Source: Pelodictyon luteolum (GTDB lineage: Bacteria > Bacteroidota > Chlorobiia > Chlorobiales > Chlorobiaceae). From it: 64,000 nt of DNA. The translations under genes and the position numbers were made by a program. The notes below the pieces were generated by a model. That model ran no database searches. It was not told the origin of the DNA and worked only from the letters and a program-made list of their open reading frames with translations. Of the stretch, positions 32,087-42,446 are shown one piece after another; the first letter of the stretch is position 1; every line of letters begins with the position of its first letter. The stretch is from positions 1 through 64,000 of the forward strand of contig NZ_LVWG01000022.1 in the NCBI RefSeq assembly GCF_001622165.1. Direction: 5' to 3'.

Positions 32087-33169
32087 TCAGTCAGGGGAGT
32101 AGCGGTAGATGACGTACCCGACGCCGAGAAAGAGCAGGTTCGGTAGCCAGGCTGCAAGCATCGGCGGCATTACGCCGTTGTAGCCGAAGGTGGCGATGGT
32201 TTTCTGGAGGCCGAGGAAGAGGAACCCGGCAAACAGGCTGATGCCGATTTCAGCGGCAAGTCCGCCACGCTTTTTCTTGGCAGACAGCGGTACGCCGATG
32301 AGGATGATGATGAGCGAGGCGAAGGGCAGCGAGAGCTTGGTGTGCAGCTTGACTGAGCTCCGCTCGAGGCCTGCGAACCCGGCATGCTTCTTTTCTGAAA
32401 GGTACTGCCAGTGGCGCCCGATGTTCATTTCATCAGGCCGGAGGTTGAGCTCAGCCAGAGACTGGAGTGAGAGATGGAGTTTCACCGGCAGGATGCTTTC
32501 GGTCCGGAACCGCTCGCTTCCGTTTTCGAACGTTCGCAGCGAAGCATTCCGGAGCACCCACTCCTGATTTTCAGGGCTGTAGCGCATGCTGTCCGCATCG
32601 GAGCGGGAAATGATGCCGCTGTCGCTGAACTGCTCGATGGAGACATCCCTGGCACTCGACATGTCGGGGTTGAGCGAACCGAGGGTTATGATGTGGTTTC
32701 CGGGTTCGAGGATATGGAGGTTGCTGTTGCCGCCTTCCTCATCCCTCTGATGGTGTCCAAGTTCGTTGCGCTCGAAGTTGTTGTTGCGCATCGTTGCGGC
32801 CGGGGCGATCCAGAACGAGTTCGTGAGGTTGATGGTACTGATGATCATGCCTCCGAGCAGGAACGGGTAGAGAAGCTGGCCCATGCTGACGCCTGCTGAA
32901 CGGATGGCGGGCAGCTCGCTTGAGACTGCAAGCTTGCCTGCCACGAGGATCGCGGCAAGAAGAGAGCTGACCGGAGAGGTGATGAGAATAGTCTGCGGTA
33001 TAGCGAACAGGTAGTACTGTGCGATGGCATCGAATCCCTGATTCCTGTCCATGAAATCGTCGAGGTTCTCGACCATGTGGATGAGCATGAACAGGGCTAC
33101 GAAGGCGAGGCTCGTGAAGACGAATGTCTTCACGAACTGCCTGAATATGTAGCGGTCAAGGATTTTCAT
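32087..33169 (-). CDS. lptG: LPS export ABC transporter permease LptG
   Basis: 360 residues. LptG, with LptF and LptB, lifts lipopolysaccharide out of the inner membrane towards the Lpt bridge. The N-terminus is typical of the family (MKILDRYIFRQFVKTFVFTS). Membrane segments lie near 12-35, 48-75 and 100-120, a periplasmic beta-jellyroll part at about 130-265, and three more helices lie at the C-terminus (LPFASLIIILIGVPLSAKKK, then segments ending YVIYRYSPD). It lies 11 bases after the upstream M16 gene and 4 bases before the SAM-adenosyltransferase gene, consistent with an operon. No lptF is next to it. The partner lipoprotein lptE is far away at 61.8 kb. Confidence 0.9.
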   Translation of the reverse strand: MKILDRYIFRQFVKTFVFTSLAFVALFMLIHMVENLDDFMDRNQGFDAIAQYYLFAIPQTILITSPVSSLLAAILVAGKLAVSSELPAIRSAGVSMGQLLYPFLLGGMIISTINLTNSFWIAPAATMRNNNFERNELGHHQRDEEGGNSNLHILEPGNHIITLGSLNPDMSSARDVSIEQFSDSGIISRSDADSMRYSPENQEWVLRNASLRTFENGSERFRTESILPVKLHLSLQSLAELNLRPDEMNIGRHWQYLSEKKHAGFAGLERSSVKLHTKLSLPFASLIIILIGVPLSAKKKRGGLAAEIGISLFAGFLFLGLQKTIATFGYNGVMPPMLAAWLPNLLFLGVGYVIYRYSPD

Positions 33170-33180
33170 TCGCTCTGGGG

Positions 33181-36100
33181 TCAGTACCCGAATATGTTTT
33201 CAAGCGTGAGCTCTCGAACGGTTCCGTATTTGCGCAGGGTGTTTATGTCAAGCTCCTCCTTTTTGCCGAGGACCAGCATGACATGCTTTCTGTTCCTGAA
33301 GTGGTTTTCGTGGAACCGCTGCACATCATCGATGCCCATCTTTTGCGCACCTTCAAAGATTTCCCGGCGTATATCGCCCTCATGTCCTAACCGGACGGCG
33401 TCTTCATAATTAAAGAGCACCTCGGTGCGGGTGAGCCGCTCGCTGGAGATCTTCTGCAGGATTCCGTTCCGGGCCGAGGCGAACAGTTCCGGCGATAGGG
33501 GCAGTTCCTGCATCAGTTCGCTGATGCCTCCGAGTGCTTCGGGCAGCTTGTCCGACTGGGTCCCGATGTAGCTGAAAATATAGTTATGTTTTTCTTTCTG
33601 TTTGGGTGTCCGGTACACGGAAAATACTGAATAGGCCAGAGCCTTGGCTTCACGGAGCTCCTGGAATACCACCGATGACATCCCTCCCCCGTAATATTCG
33701 TTGAAGAGAGAAATAAGCGGCACCTCCGAAGGGTCGTAGATGGCGTCACGCGTCAGCATGATAACCTCCGCCTGTGTCATGTCGTAATCGACTACGAAGA
33801 TGGTGTTTCCTGTCTGCTCAAGCTCAGGGAACGGATCGGATGTCGGCGGGGCTTCGGGTGCGGCCGGGTAGCTGCGTACCGTCTGGAGTTCACGGACGAT
33901 TGTTTCGGCCGAATCGGGCCCGTAGTACAGCACGCGGTGGCGGTACTGCATGAGGTGGCGCACCTCTCCCAGGAGCTCTTCGGGGGTGAGTGCTTCGAGT
34001 TCGCGGTCTGAGAGGACATTGGTGAATGGTGACTTCGGGCCGTACTTGCCGTAACTTGACATTGCTTCGAAGAGGATTTTCCGCTTCGAAAGCTTGTCGT
34101 CTGCACGCTCCTTCCGGATGCCGGCTTTCAGCTTCATAAGGGCATCCCGATCGGGGCGGGCGTTCTCCAGGAGCGATTCAAGCAGGCGGAGCGCACGGGG
34201 AAAGTTCTCCCTGAGCCCTGAGAGCTTCAGATAGACGAAGTTCTCCGAAGTAAAGGCCGAGAAGCTGGTGCCGAGCCGGTAGAGCTCGCGGCTGAAATCC
34301 TCCGGGGGAAGTTCAGCCGTGCCGAGATAGGAGAGGTAGTCGAGAGCCAGCTCGATTTTGCGGCTTTGGTTCTTTCCTGTGTCGAACACATAGTAGAGCG
34401 AGTACAGGTCGTTCTCGCGGTTTTCAACATAGTGAAGCTTCACGCCGCTCTTGACCTCATGAACCCCTATGTCCTTCCGGTAGTCGAGATAGACCGGCTC
34501 AGTGCCTTTCGAGGGCATGGCGAGCAGTTCACCGGCAAACGTCGAGAGGGTATCGCGGTTGACTTTGAGCGGGGTGATCGGGGGTTTCTGTATTTTGGTC
34601 TCGCTTTCCGGCGTGCCATGCTCTTTCTGGACCTCGACGTAGTTCGTTTTATAGTGCTGTCTGGCGAAGGCGGTGAGCTCCTCTTTTGAAATTTTGCGGA
34701 GTCGGTCGATCTGGGTGCTGTACTGCTGCCAGTCCATGCCCCAGATGAAGGAGTCGACATAGGCTTCGACCCTGCCGCGGTTGCTTTCGTAGAGCTTCAG
34801 CTGTTCTATTTTCAGGTCGTTGACGGCAGCCTCGAGGAGCCAGTCCGGGAACTCCCCGTTTTTCATGAGTTCCACCTGCTCCTGCAGAAGGCGGGAGACT
34901 TCTTCGAGGCTCTGGCCTTCGCGCGGCTTGGCGCTGAGGATATGAGCTGAATAGTCTTTCATCAGCACCAGCATGGAGCCTGCGTCGAGCACCTTCTGCT
35001 TCTGGTTCAGGTTCAAATCGATAAGTCCGGCCGTCTGGTTGTAGAGCACCTTGTCGAGCAGGGTAAGGAGGTCGGCGTCGCGGGTGTTGACGCCCTGGAA
35101 CCGGAACCCGATTACAACCTCTTCGGCTTCAGGGCCCTTGACCCGTATCACTTCTGGCTTATTCAGGGGCTCTTCCTGTGGCGGGACGAAGGCCGGCAGC
35201 GCTTTGGGCTCGAGGACTGAGAACTTCCTTTCAATCAGCCGGATGGTTTCGTCGGGGTCGAAATCGCCTGCGATGCAGAGCGCCATATTGTTGGGTACGT
35301 ACCAGGTACGATAGTAGTTCATGACGTTCCGTATGGACGGATTCTTCAGGTGTTCCGCTTTTCCTATGGTCGTCTGGGTGCCGTAGGTGTGCTTTTTGAA
35401 GAGCCCTGCGAAGAGATTTTCCCATATTTTGCGGCTATCGCTGTCCATGGTCATGTTCTTCTCTTCGTACACCGTTTCCAGTTCGGTATGGAAGAGGCGC
35501 ATGACGGGGTTGCGGAACCGTTCGGCTTCGATGGTGAGCCACTGCTCAAGCTTGTCGGCCGGGATGTCGTTGAGGTAGACGGTCTGCTCTACCCAGGTGT
35601 AGGCGTTGGTGCCCTGAGCACCGATTGAGTTCAGCAGCTTGTCGTACTCGTTTGGTACTGCGTAGCTGGCGGCCACGTTGGAGATGCTGTCGATGTCGCG
35701 GTAAATGGCGGCCCTTTTTTCAGGGTCTTCGGCTGCACGGTACTCTTCATACAGATCGGAAATCTTCTCGAGCTCCAGATGCTCTTTTTCATAGTCGAGT
35801 GAGCCGATGGAGTCGGTGCCCTTGAAGAGCATGTGCTCAAGGTAGTGGGCCAGGCCGGTGGTTTCGGCCGGGTCATTCTTGCTGCCGGCACGCACCGCGA
35901 TGGAGGTATAGATCCTCGGTTCGTCCCGGTAGGGGCTCATGTAGACGGTCAGGCCGTTTTTGAGGGTATATATTCTGGTGTGGAGAGAGTCTCCGGGGAT
36001 GGTCTGGTACGGGTAGCTGCCGGCTTCGGCGGATGCATTCATCATGGGCTTGCAGGAGGTTACGGAGAGGAAAAAGGCCCCGGCGGCAAGTATCGGGACG

Positions 36101-36189
36101 AAGATGTTCGTGAAAGCCCGAAAGGCCGCTTTTCCGGGTAAAAAATTAAAATGGGATTTATGGGGCATAATTGCAACCGGCAACGTCAT
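33181..36189 (-). CDS. M16 zinc protease, two-domain lipoprotein
   Basis: 1002 residues if translation starts at 36189. A second possible start, at 36168, gives MPHKSHFNF. The N-terminus has a hydrophobic segment ending in the lipobox VTSC with Cys46, so it is probably a membrane-anchored lipoprotein. The zinc motif HYLEH is at 115-119, with the distal Glu in ETVYEEKNM. Two M16 halves are fused: the first carries the active site, and the second (residues about 520-1000) lacks the motif and should close the chamber, as in pitrilysin-type enzymes. The substrate is unknown, probably peptides in the periplasm. The start at 36189 has GGGGTAAGG upstream, and the GGGG lies in a long hairpin (36195-36235) that could control translation. 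Confidence 0.92.
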   Translation of the reverse strand: MTLPVAIMPHKSHFNFLPGKAAFRAFTNIFVPILAAGAFFLSVTSCKPMMNASAEAGSYPYQTIPGDSLHTRIYTLKNGLTVYMSPYRDEPRIYTSIAVRAGSKNDPAETTGLAHYLEHMLFKGTDSIGSLDYEKEHLELEKISDLYEEYRAAEDPEKRAAIYRDIDSISNVAASYAVPNEYDKLLNSIGAQGTNAYTWVEQTVYLNDIPADKLEQWLTIEAERFRNPVMRLFHTELETVYEEKNMTMDSDSRKIWENLFAGLFKKHTYGTQTTIGKAEHLKNPSIRNVMNYYRTWYVPNNMALCIAGDFDPDETIRLIERKFSVLEPKALPAFVPPQEEPLNKPEVIRVKGPEAEEVVIGFRFQGVNTRDADLLTLLDKVLYNQTAGLIDLNLNQKQKVLDAGSMLVLMKDYSAHILSAKPREGQSLEEVSRLLQEQVELMKNGEFPDWLLEAAVNDLKIEQLKLYESNRGRVEAYVDSFIWGMDWQQYSTQIDRLRKISKEELTAFARQHYKTNYVEVQKEHGTPESETKIQKPPITPLKVNRDTLSTFAGELLAMPSKGTEPVYLDYRKDIGVHEVKSGVKLHYVENRENDLYSLYYVFDTGKNQSRKIELALDYLSYLGTAELPPEDFSRELYRLGTSFSAFTSENFVYLKLSGLRENFPRALRLLESLLENARPDRDALMKLKAGIRKERADDKLSKRKILFEAMSSYGKYGPKSPFTNVLSDRELEALTPEELLGEVRHLMQYRHRVLYYGPDSAETIVRELQTVRSYPAAPEAPPTSDPFPELEQTGNTIFVVDYDMTQAEVIMLTRDAIYDPSEVPLISLFNEYYGGGMSSVVFQELREAKALAYSVFSVYRTPKQKEKHNYIFSYIGTQSDKLPEALGGISELMQELPLSPELFASARNGILQKISSERLTRTEVLFNYEDAVRLGHEGDIRREIFEGAQKMGIDDVQRFHENHFRNRKHVMLVLGKKEELDINTLRKYGTVRELTLENIFGY

Positions 36190-36194
36190 CCTTA

Positions 36195-36235
36195 CCCCAT
36201 CTGGCTTGAGGCCTCCGGCCTGAAGCCAGATGGGG
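36195..36235 (-). promoter_or_regulatory. Long hairpin over ribosome-binding site of M16 gene
   Basis: CCCCATCTGGCTTGAGGCC (36195-36213) pairs with 36217-36235 through 18 of 19 positions around a 3-base loop. In the minus-strand transcript the last bases of the hairpin are GAUGGGG, and GGGG is the purine-rich stretch placed 5 bases before the ATG at 36189. The structure would hide that site when folded. No T tract follows on either strand, so it does not look like a terminator. Confidence 0.6.
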
Positions 36236-36308
36236 CTGAATCATTATGATATCGCATATTACGATGAAGAACTAACAATTGAAGGGAATAGTTCTTTAAT
36301 TAAGGATA

Positions 36309-36450
36309 AACAGCCGGGGTCTCTTCAGGTATCAACAGCCGGGAGTCCTCTTAAGGTGTTAACAGCCGTTGGTCCTCTTTAGGTATTAACAGCCGGGAGT
36401 CCTCTTAAGGTATCAACAGGCGGAGTCGGTTCGTATAAACAGCCCGGGTC
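36309..36450. repeat. 27-bp tandem repeats between M16 gene and uvrB
   Basis: Units start at AACAGCC: 36309-36333, 36334-36360, 36361-36387 and 36388-36414, with core AACAGCCGGGAGTCCTCTTA and then an AGGTATC-like end. Two decayed copies start at 36415 and 36438. Units two and four are nearly identical. There are no spacers between them. The remaining bases from 36190 to 36541 hold the hairpin above and an AT-rich stretch (36241-36308) that may contain promoters. Confidence 0.9.
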
Positions 36451-36541
36451 CGGGTTGACGCGCTCCGGGCATGATTCGACGGTATTCAAAACAAGTATGT
36501 AGCAGGGAGTGTGTGTGCAGAGAGATCGGAAGGGGATTGGG

Positions 36542-38602
36542 ATGGATAAGGGAGTGTACCGGCTGGTGAGCCCCTACGAACCTGCGGGCGACCAGCCGAA
36601 GGCCATTCGGGAACTCACTGCAGGCTTGCAGGCCGGTAGTCCGTTCCAGACGCTGCTCGGTGTGACTGGATCGGGAAAAACCTACACTATTTCCAACGTG
36701 ATCGCCCAGGCCGGGCGGCCGGTGCTCGTGATGAGCCATAACAAGACACTTGCCGCGCAGCTTTACGGGGAGCTCCGGCAGTTCTTTCCAGACAACGCTG
36801 TCGAGTACTTCATCAGCTACTATGACTTCTACCAGCCGGAGGCATACCTGCCCTCGATCGACAAGTACATTGCCAAGGACCTGCGCATCAACGATGAAAT
36901 CGAACGCCTCCGGCTGAAGGCCACCAGCGCCCTGCTCAGCGGTCGGCGTGACGTGATCGTCGTCAGCTCTGTCAGCTGCATATACGGCCTCGGCTCTCCG
37001 GAGGAGTGGAAGAGCCAGATCATAGAGCTTCGCACCGGCATGGTGAAGGAGCGCAACAGTTTCCTGCAGGAGCTTATTTCCCTCCATTACGTGCGCGACG
37101 ACGTGGATCCCGGTTCCGGCAAGTTCCGGGTGCGCGGTGACATCATCGATCTCATTCCCGCCTACGACCAGCTGGCGCTCCGTGTGGAGTTTTTCGGCGA
37201 CGAGATAGAAAGCCTGCAGACCTTCGACATGTCGAGCGGCGAAGTGCTCGGCAGCGATCCCTACGCATTCATCTACCCCGCCCGCCAGTTCGTTGCCGGA
37301 GAGGAACAGCTGAAACAGGCTATGCTCCGGATTGAAAATGAACTGGCCGGCCGGCTTAACGAGCTTCGCTCGGCCGAAAGGTTTGTGGAGGCGGGGCGGC
37401 TTGAGGAGCGGACCCGGTATGACCTTGAAATGATGAAGGAGCTCGGCTACTGCTCCGGCATCGAGAACTATTCACGCCACATCGCGGCTCGCAATCCCGG
37501 CGAGCGGCCGCACTGTCTGCTTGACTATTTCCCCGAGGACTATCTGGTGGTGGTCGATGAGTCGCATGTGACCCTGCCGCAGATCCGCGGTATGTACGGG
37601 GGTGACCGCTCACGCAAGTCCATTCTTGTCGAGCATGGGTTCCGTCTGCCCTCTGCGCTCGACAACCGGCCGCTCCGCTTCGATGAATTCATGGACATGG
37701 TTCCTGAGGTCATCTGCATCAGCGCAACGCCCGGAGATCTCGAGCTTGAACGCTCGGGCGGCGTTGTTGTCGAGCAGGTGGTACGCCCGACCGGGTTGCT
37801 CGATCCTCCGGTGGAGGTTCGCCCCGTGAAGGGTCAGATTGACAATCTCCTTATGGAGATCCGCCGCCATAACGCCGGAGGGCACAAGGTGCTGGTGATG
37901 ACCCTGACGAAGCGGATGAGCGAAGACCTGCACGACTTCCTCCGCAAGGCAGGCGTCCGGTCCCGATACCTTCATTCCGAGATCAAGAGCCTTGAGCGGA
38001 TGCAGATTCTGCGCGAGCTCCGTACGGGGGAGATCGATGTCCTTGTCGGTGTCAACCTTCTTCGCGAGGGGCTTGACCTGCCGGAAGTCTCCCTTGTGGC
38101 GATTCTCGATGCCGACAAGGAGGGGTTCCTGCGCAATACCCGGTCGCTCATGCAGATTGCCGGCAGGGCTGCGAGAAATGTTGAGGGTTTCGTGGTGCTC
38201 TATGCCGACACCATCACCCGCTCTATACGGGAAGTGCTCGACGAGACTGCCCGCCGGCGCGAGATCCAGCAGCGGTATAATGAGGAGCACGGCATCACGC
38301 CCCGCTCCATCACAAAGTCGGTCGAGGAGATCCTCGACACCACCAGTGTCGCCGATGCCGAGGAACGCTACCGCCGCCGCCGGTTCGGACTTGAGCCGCG
38401 TCCTGAACGACTGCTTGCAGGTGTTCTCGAGTCCATGACCCCCGAGGAGGGCCGTGCGATGGCTGCAGAACTTCGCGCCGAGATGCAGCAGGCGGCGCTT
38501 GCCATGGAATATGAGAAGGCCGCATATCTGCGCGACGAGATTGCACGCCTCGAAGATCGTCTTGGCGGCGCGGCACCTCCCGGCAAAGGAGAGCAGGCAT
38601 GA
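36542..38602 (+). CDS. uvrB: UvrABC excision repair subunit B
   Basis: 686 residues from the ATG at 36542, which has AAGGGG upstream; the frame is open to 36509 but those 11 residues do not match the family. UvrB takes damaged DNA from UvrA and forms the pre-incision complex with UvrC. Walker A is GVTGSGKT at 40-47. The beta-hairpin region ([20 protein letters not shown]) that inserts between the strands is present, as are the helicase motifs ([32 protein letters not shown]). The C-terminal UVR domain ([20 protein letters not shown]) that contacts UvrC is complete. It appears to be a single-gene unit ending at a hairpin. Confidence 0.97.
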   Translation: MDKGVYRLVSPYEPAGDQPKAIRELTAGLQAGSPFQTLLGVTGSGKTYTISNVIAQAGRPVLVMSHNKTLAAQLYGELRQFFPDNAVEYFISYYDFYQPEAYLPSIDKYIAKDLRINDEIERLRLKATSALLSGRRDVIVVSSVSCIYGLGSPEEWKSQIIELRTGMVKERNSFLQELISLHYVRDDVDPGSGKFRVRGDIIDLIPAYDQLALRVEFFGDEIESLQTFDMSSGEVLGSDPYAFIYPARQFVAGEEQLKQAMLRIENELAGRLNELRSAERFVEAGRLEERTRYDLEMMKELGYCSGIENYSRHIAARNPGERPHCLLDYFPEDYLVVVDESHVTLPQIRGMYGGDRSRKSILVEHGFRLPSALDNRPLRFDEFMDMVPEVICISATPGDLELERSGGVVVEQVVRPTGLLDPPVEVRPVKGQIDNLLMEIRRHNAGGHKVLVMTLTKRMSEDLHDFLRKAGVRSRYLHSEIKSLERMQILRELRTGEIDVLVGVNLLREGLDLPEVSLVAILDADKEGFLRNTRSLMQIAGRAARNVEGFVVLYADTITRSIREVLDETARRREIQQRYNEEHGITPRSITKSVEEILDTTSVADAEERYRRRRFGLEPRPERLLAGVLESMTPEEGRAMAAELRAEMQQAALAMEYEKAAYLRDEIARLEDRLGGAAPPGKGEQA

Positions 38603-38669
38603 GGTTGGAGTAGTTTTTCTTCGTGCATTGTTTTGTTAATGGCGAAATAAAGTTTTATAGAGAAGAGAC

Positions 38670-38692
38670 GGGGGGCCCGGAGCGGGACCCCC
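38670..38692 (+). terminator. Terminator-like hairpin after uvrB
   Basis: GGGGG (38670-38674), one mismatch, CCCG (38676-38679), loop GAG, CGGG (38683-38686), mismatch, CCCCC (38688-38692). The nearest T run (CTTTTTTT) starts about 15 bases later, so strength is uncertain. Confidence 0.45.
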
Positions 38693-38734
38693 TTCAGCAT
38701 CTACCACTTTTTTTCAAGGGGAGCAGAAGCGGCT

Positions 38735-40936
38735 ATGTTGGCCCAGATAGAAAAGGAGCACTACCAGAAACTCCATGAGATTCTGCGTCTTGCACGCCAG
38801 AACCTCAAGCAGGTCGATGAATCGCTGATACAGCGGGCGTTTTTCATGTGCTACCGTGCCCATGAGGGGGAGAAGCGCGCTTCCGGCGAGCCCTATTTCT
38901 ACCATCCGGTGGAGGTCGCAACGATTCTGCTCAACGAGCTGCCGCTTGATGGCGTATCGGTCGCCGCCGCGCTTCTGCACGACGTGATCGAGGACAGCGG
39001 CTATACCTATGAGGACATTTCCGCCGAACTCGGTCTTGAGGTCGCAGACATCGTCGAAGGGCTGACGAAGATATCCGGGATCATGATCAACCGCGAGACC
39101 ACGCAGGCTGAAGGGTTCCGGAAAATGCTGCTCTCGATGGTGAAGGATATCCGCGTCATCCTCATTAAGTTCTGCGATCGGCTGCATAATATGCGCACCC
39201 TCGAGTCGCTCCCCGAGCACCGGAGGCTGAAGATCGCTCTGGAAACGCGCGACATATACGCACCGCTTGCGCATCGGTTCGGTCTCGGCAAGATGAAGGT
39301 GGAGTTCGAGAACCTCGCCCTGAAGTACATCGACCCGGAGATGTTCGCATTCCTGCAGCAGAAAGTCCGCCTGACGAGGGGCGAGCGGGTCGCCTACCTC
39401 AACAAGATGATCGATCCCATCAAGGATGACCTTGAGAAGCAGGGCTTCCAGGTCGAGGTGCAGGGACGGGCTAAGCACCTGTTTTCGATCTACAACAAGA
39501 TGCGCAACAAGAACAAGACCTACGAGGATATCCACGACCTCTACGGCATCCGTGTGATCATCGATACGGAACGCATCGCCGACTGTTTTGCCGTTTACGG
39601 TTTCATCACCCAGAAGTATCCGCCCGTTCCGCAGCACTTCAAGGACTACATATCCATCCCCAAGCATAACGGATACCAGTCGCTCCATTCTGCCATCATC
39701 GGCCCGAAGGGCAACATGGTGGAGCTGCAGATCCGCACCCGGCGCATGCACGAGTTCGCAGAACTCGGCGTCGCGGCGCACTGGCGCTACAAGGAGAAAA
39801 TCAGCAAGGACGACGCCAGCATCGACTCGTTCCTCCGCTGGGCCCGCGAGCTCATCAAGGACGCCGATTCTGCGGCCGCATTCATGGAGGGGTTCAAGCT
39901 CAATCTCTACCATGACGAAATCTATGTTTTCACCCCGAAGGGCGACATGAAGACCATGCCGGCCGGCGCAACCCCGATCGATTTCGCCTATTCCATCCAC
40001 ACCGAAATCGGCAACGGATGCATCGGCGCGAAGGTCAACGGGCGCATTGTCCGGCTGAACGCCGAACTCAAGTCGGGAGACCGGGTAGAGATCATCACCT
40101 CCAAGAACCAGCAGCCCAAGGCTGACTGGCTGAAGCTGGTGGTGACCCACCGTGCTAAACTGAAGATCCGTTCGGCCATCAACGAAGAGCGCCGCCTTCA
40201 GATCGAAAAGGGTCGCGGTATGTGGGAGAAGATGCTTACGGGGACGAAGAAGCTCCTCTCGGACAATGACATCGTGCGTTACGCCCGACGATACGGGGTG
40301 AAGACCCCTGCGGACTTTTTCAGCGCCCTGGCAAACCAGCAGATCAACGGCGAAGAGGTCATCAAACGCGTCAACAGCGAACAGCGGGAGCCGGAATCGC
40401 TTGAGGTCAGGGAGGATCCGAAACAGCTGGCAGAGTATCTTCGCACGGCCCGGGAGGGCGGCGAGGATCGGAAGGATCAGCCGAAAAAGCGGGACGAGGT
40501 CACGATCGCCGGAATGAACAATATCGCATACGCTTACGCGAAATGCTGCCAGCCGGTTCCGGGAGATGATGTCATCGGGTTCGTTACTGCAGAAGGCGTG
40601 GTGAAGATCCACCGGAAAAACTGCATCAACGTGAGTAACGAGAACCTGCAGAAAAGTGAGCGGGTGGTGTCGGTATCGTGGAACCGGAAGGTCGAAACCG
40701 ACTTCCTCGCAGGCATCCGAATCGTCGGAGAAGACCGTATCGGCATCACCAACCAGCTCACCCTCGTCATGTCGAAGTTCGATACCAACATCCGCAGCAT
40801 TTCGCTCCATGCCCGCGACGGGATGTTCGTCGGCACCGTCATGGTCTATGTACGCAACACCGAAAAGCTCAGTGCCCTTATGGACAAGCTGAAGAAGGTG
40901 GGCGGCGTCTTCACCGTGGAGCGGCTTATCAGCTGA
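38735..40936 (+). CDS. Bifunctional (p)ppGpp synthetase/hydrolase (Rsh)
   Basis: 733 residues. It makes and degrades the alarmone (p)ppGpp in the stringent response. The HD hydrolase domain is intact (HPVEVATILL, then LLHDVIEDSGYTYEDI), so hydrolysis is expected. The synthetase domain (IYNKMRNKNKTYEDIHDLYG, then GYQSLHSAI) carries the usual residues. The TGS domain (YVFTPKGDMKTMPAGATPID) and C-terminal ACT domain (RIVGEDRIGITNQL to the end) are in the usual order. As one gene with both active domains it is best named rsh/relA-spoT type. GGGGAG lies upstream of the ATG. lemA follows after 69 bases. Confidence 0.95.
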   Translation: MLAQIEKEHYQKLHEILRLARQNLKQVDESLIQRAFFMCYRAHEGEKRASGEPYFYHPVEVATILLNELPLDGVSVAAALLHDVIEDSGYTYEDISAELGLEVADIVEGLTKISGIMINRETTQAEGFRKMLLSMVKDIRVILIKFCDRLHNMRTLESLPEHRRLKIALETRDIYAPLAHRFGLGKMKVEFENLALKYIDPEMFAFLQQKVRLTRGERVAYLNKMIDPIKDDLEKQGFQVEVQGRAKHLFSIYNKMRNKNKTYEDIHDLYGIRVIIDTERIADCFAVYGFITQKYPPVPQHFKDYISIPKHNGYQSLHSAIIGPKGNMVELQIRTRRMHEFAELGVAAHWRYKEKISKDDASIDSFLRWARELIKDADSAAAFMEGFKLNLYHDEIYVFTPKGDMKTMPAGATPIDFAYSIHTEIGNGCIGAKVNGRIVRLNAELKSGDRVEIITSKNQQPKADWLKLVVTHRAKLKIRSAINEERRLQIEKGRGMWEKMLTGTKKLLSDNDIVRYARRYGVKTPADFFSALANQQINGEEVIKRVNSEQREPESLEVREDPKQLAEYLRTAREGGEDRKDQPKKRDEVTIAGMNNIAYAYAKCCQPVPGDDVIGFVTAEGVVKIHRKNCINVSNENLQKSERVVSVSWNRKVETDFLAGIRIVGEDRIGITNQLTLVMSKFDTNIRSISLHARDGMFVGTVMVYVRNTEKLSALMDKLKKVGGVFTVERLIS

Positions 40937-41005
40937 ACGGAATGCTTTTGCAGAATTGTTTGTATGTTTACCCTTGCAATCATTGAACAACCAACACCAT
41001 ACCCC

Positions 41006-41617
41006 ATGAACACCACCTCCAGAAAACCGATGGCTATCCGTGTCATACAGATCTTTACGCTGCTCTTGTTCTTCGGTTCCCTTTCAGGATGCGGCTACAA
41101 CAGCATCCAGCAGAACGACGAAGCCGTGAACCGTGCATGGGGTGACCTTGAGTCGCAGCTCCAGCGCCGAGGGGATCTCGTGCCGAACCTTGTCGCCACG
41201 GTGAAGGGTGCGGCGGATTTCGAAAAGGAAACCCTTACTGCCGTCGTCGAGGCCCGCGCCAAAGCATCGTCGGTGACGATGACGCCCGAGATGCTCAGCG
41301 ACCCTCAGGCCATGCAGCGCTTCCAGAGCGCACAGGGCGCACTTTCCTCAAGTCTCTCCCGCCTCCTCGTGACGGTTGAGCGCTACCCTGAAATCAAGGC
41401 CAACCAGAACTTCCGCGACCTCCAGAACCAGCTGGAAGGCACCGAGAACCGCATTGCGGTTGCCCGCCAGCGCTACAACGGCGCTGTCGAAACCCTCAAC
41501 TTCTCGATCCGCCAGTTCCCGAACTCCATGACCAATTCGCTGCTTCTGAAACTCAAGCCGAGAGAGTACTTCAAGGCTGATGAAGCCTCGAAGGCCCTGC
41601 CGGAGGTGAAATTCTGA
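41006..41617 (+). CDS. lemA: LemA family lipoprotein
   Basis: 203 residues from the ATG at 41006; the frame runs back to 40964, and another ATG is at 41030. A hydrophobic segment ends in the lipobox LSGC, so the protein should be a lipoprotein. The LemA fold is shown by [35 protein letters not shown] and [20 protein letters not shown], giving a long four-helix bundle. Its function is unknown; family genes often lie beside TPM-domain genes, as here, and the next gene starts 3 bases after the stop. The three genes probably form one operon concerned with the cell envelope. Confidence 0.9.
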   Translation: MNTTSRKPMAIRVIQIFTLLLFFGSLSGCGYNSIQQNDEAVNRAWGDLESQLQRRGDLVPNLVATVKGAADFEKETLTAVVEARAKASSVTMTPEMLSDPQAMQRFQSAQGALSSSLSRLLVTVERYPEIKANQNFRDLQNQLEGTENRIAVARQRYNGAVETLNFSIRQFPNSMTNSLLLKLKPREYFKADEASKALPEVKF

Positions 41618-41619
41618 GG

Positions 41620-42411
41620 ATGGTCCGGACCTTCTTCAGAGAGAGAGTGCACGACGCCGGGGCCCTGCCCGTAAGGGCCCTCGGCGTGCTTGTGCTGCTC
41701 ATTCCGCTCCTTGCAGCCTTTTCTTCCACACTCTTTGCCCTTGATGTTCCGGCGCTGTCCGGCAGGGTGAACGACTACGGCGCAATGATCTCTCCCTCTG
41801 CCCGGGCCTCAATCGATCGCAGCCTTGCGCGCCTTGAAAAAGAGGAATCGACCCAGGTAGTGGTGCTGACGGTTCCTTCACTCGAGGGAGACGCAATAGA
41901 GGATTTCTCCATGCGGGTAGCCGAGGCATGGAAGATCGGCCGCAAAGGCAAGGACAATGGCGCGCTGCTCATTGCTTCGCGTGATGACCGCAAGATCCGC
42001 ATCGAGGTCGGCTATGGCCTAGAAGGGAGCCTGACCGACCTTACGGCCGGGCGCATCGTCCAGAACGAAATGGTTCCGCTGTTTCGCGCAGGCAGGATCG
42101 ATGAAGGATTCCTGCAGGGAGTTTCCTCCATCATAGCAGCTGTACACGGGGAATACAGGGCTGAACCCGGGGCTCCGAAGAAGGGGGGACGGGTGTCGCT
42201 GCCGATGCTTATGCTGCTGCTCTTTTTCATATACTTCAGCGGCCTTTTCAGCCGCCATCGCGGTGGCGGTGGGGGGCCGTTCATCTCCGGCGGTCCCGGA
42301 GGCGGTTTCTACGGAGGCGGCACCTTTGGTGGTGGAGGCGGTTTCGGCGGCGGTGGCTTTGGGGGCGGAGGCGGCGGATTCGGTGGCGGCGGCGCTTCGG
42401 GGAGCTGGTGA
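41620..42411 (+). CDS. TPM-domain membrane protein with Gly-rich tail (YgcG-like)
   Basis: 263 residues. A signal segment (ALGVLVLLIPLLAAFSSTLFA) leads to an exported TPM domain at about 45-180, with VNDYGAMISPSARASIDRSL, TQVVVLTVPSLEGD and GLEGSLTDLTAGRIV. A membrane helix (LPMLMLLLFFIYFSGLF) follows near 191-209. The last 50 residues are almost only glycine with a few F, S and Y, ending GGGASGSW. TPM domains have been linked to photosystem II repair in plants and to phosphatase-like activity, but the role of bacterial YgcG-type proteins is not settled. It lies directly after lemA and before a second TPM gene, a common trio. Confidence 0.9.
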   Translation: MVRTFFRERVHDAGALPVRALGVLVLLIPLLAAFSSTLFALDVPALSGRVNDYGAMISPSARASIDRSLARLEKEESTQVVVLTVPSLEGDAIEDFSMRVAEAWKIGRKGKDNGALLIASRDDRKIRIEVGYGLEGSLTDLTAGRIVQNEMVPLFRAGRIDEGFLQGVSSIIAAVHGEYRAEPGAPKKGGRVSLPMLMLLLFFIYFSGLFSRHRGGGGGPFISGGPGGGFYGGGTFGGGGGFGGGGFGGGGGGFGGGGASGSW

Positions 42412-42446
42412 GGGCGAAGGGTCCCACAACAATGCAGGAGGAGAAA

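Noticed and set aside
36309-36450. CRISPR array
   Set aside because: The 27-bp units abut with no unique spacers, and no cas genes are near.
38714-40990. 758-codon minus-strand frame opposite the Rsh gene
   Set aside because: The plus strand encodes a complete family protein; the minus frame shows no motifs.
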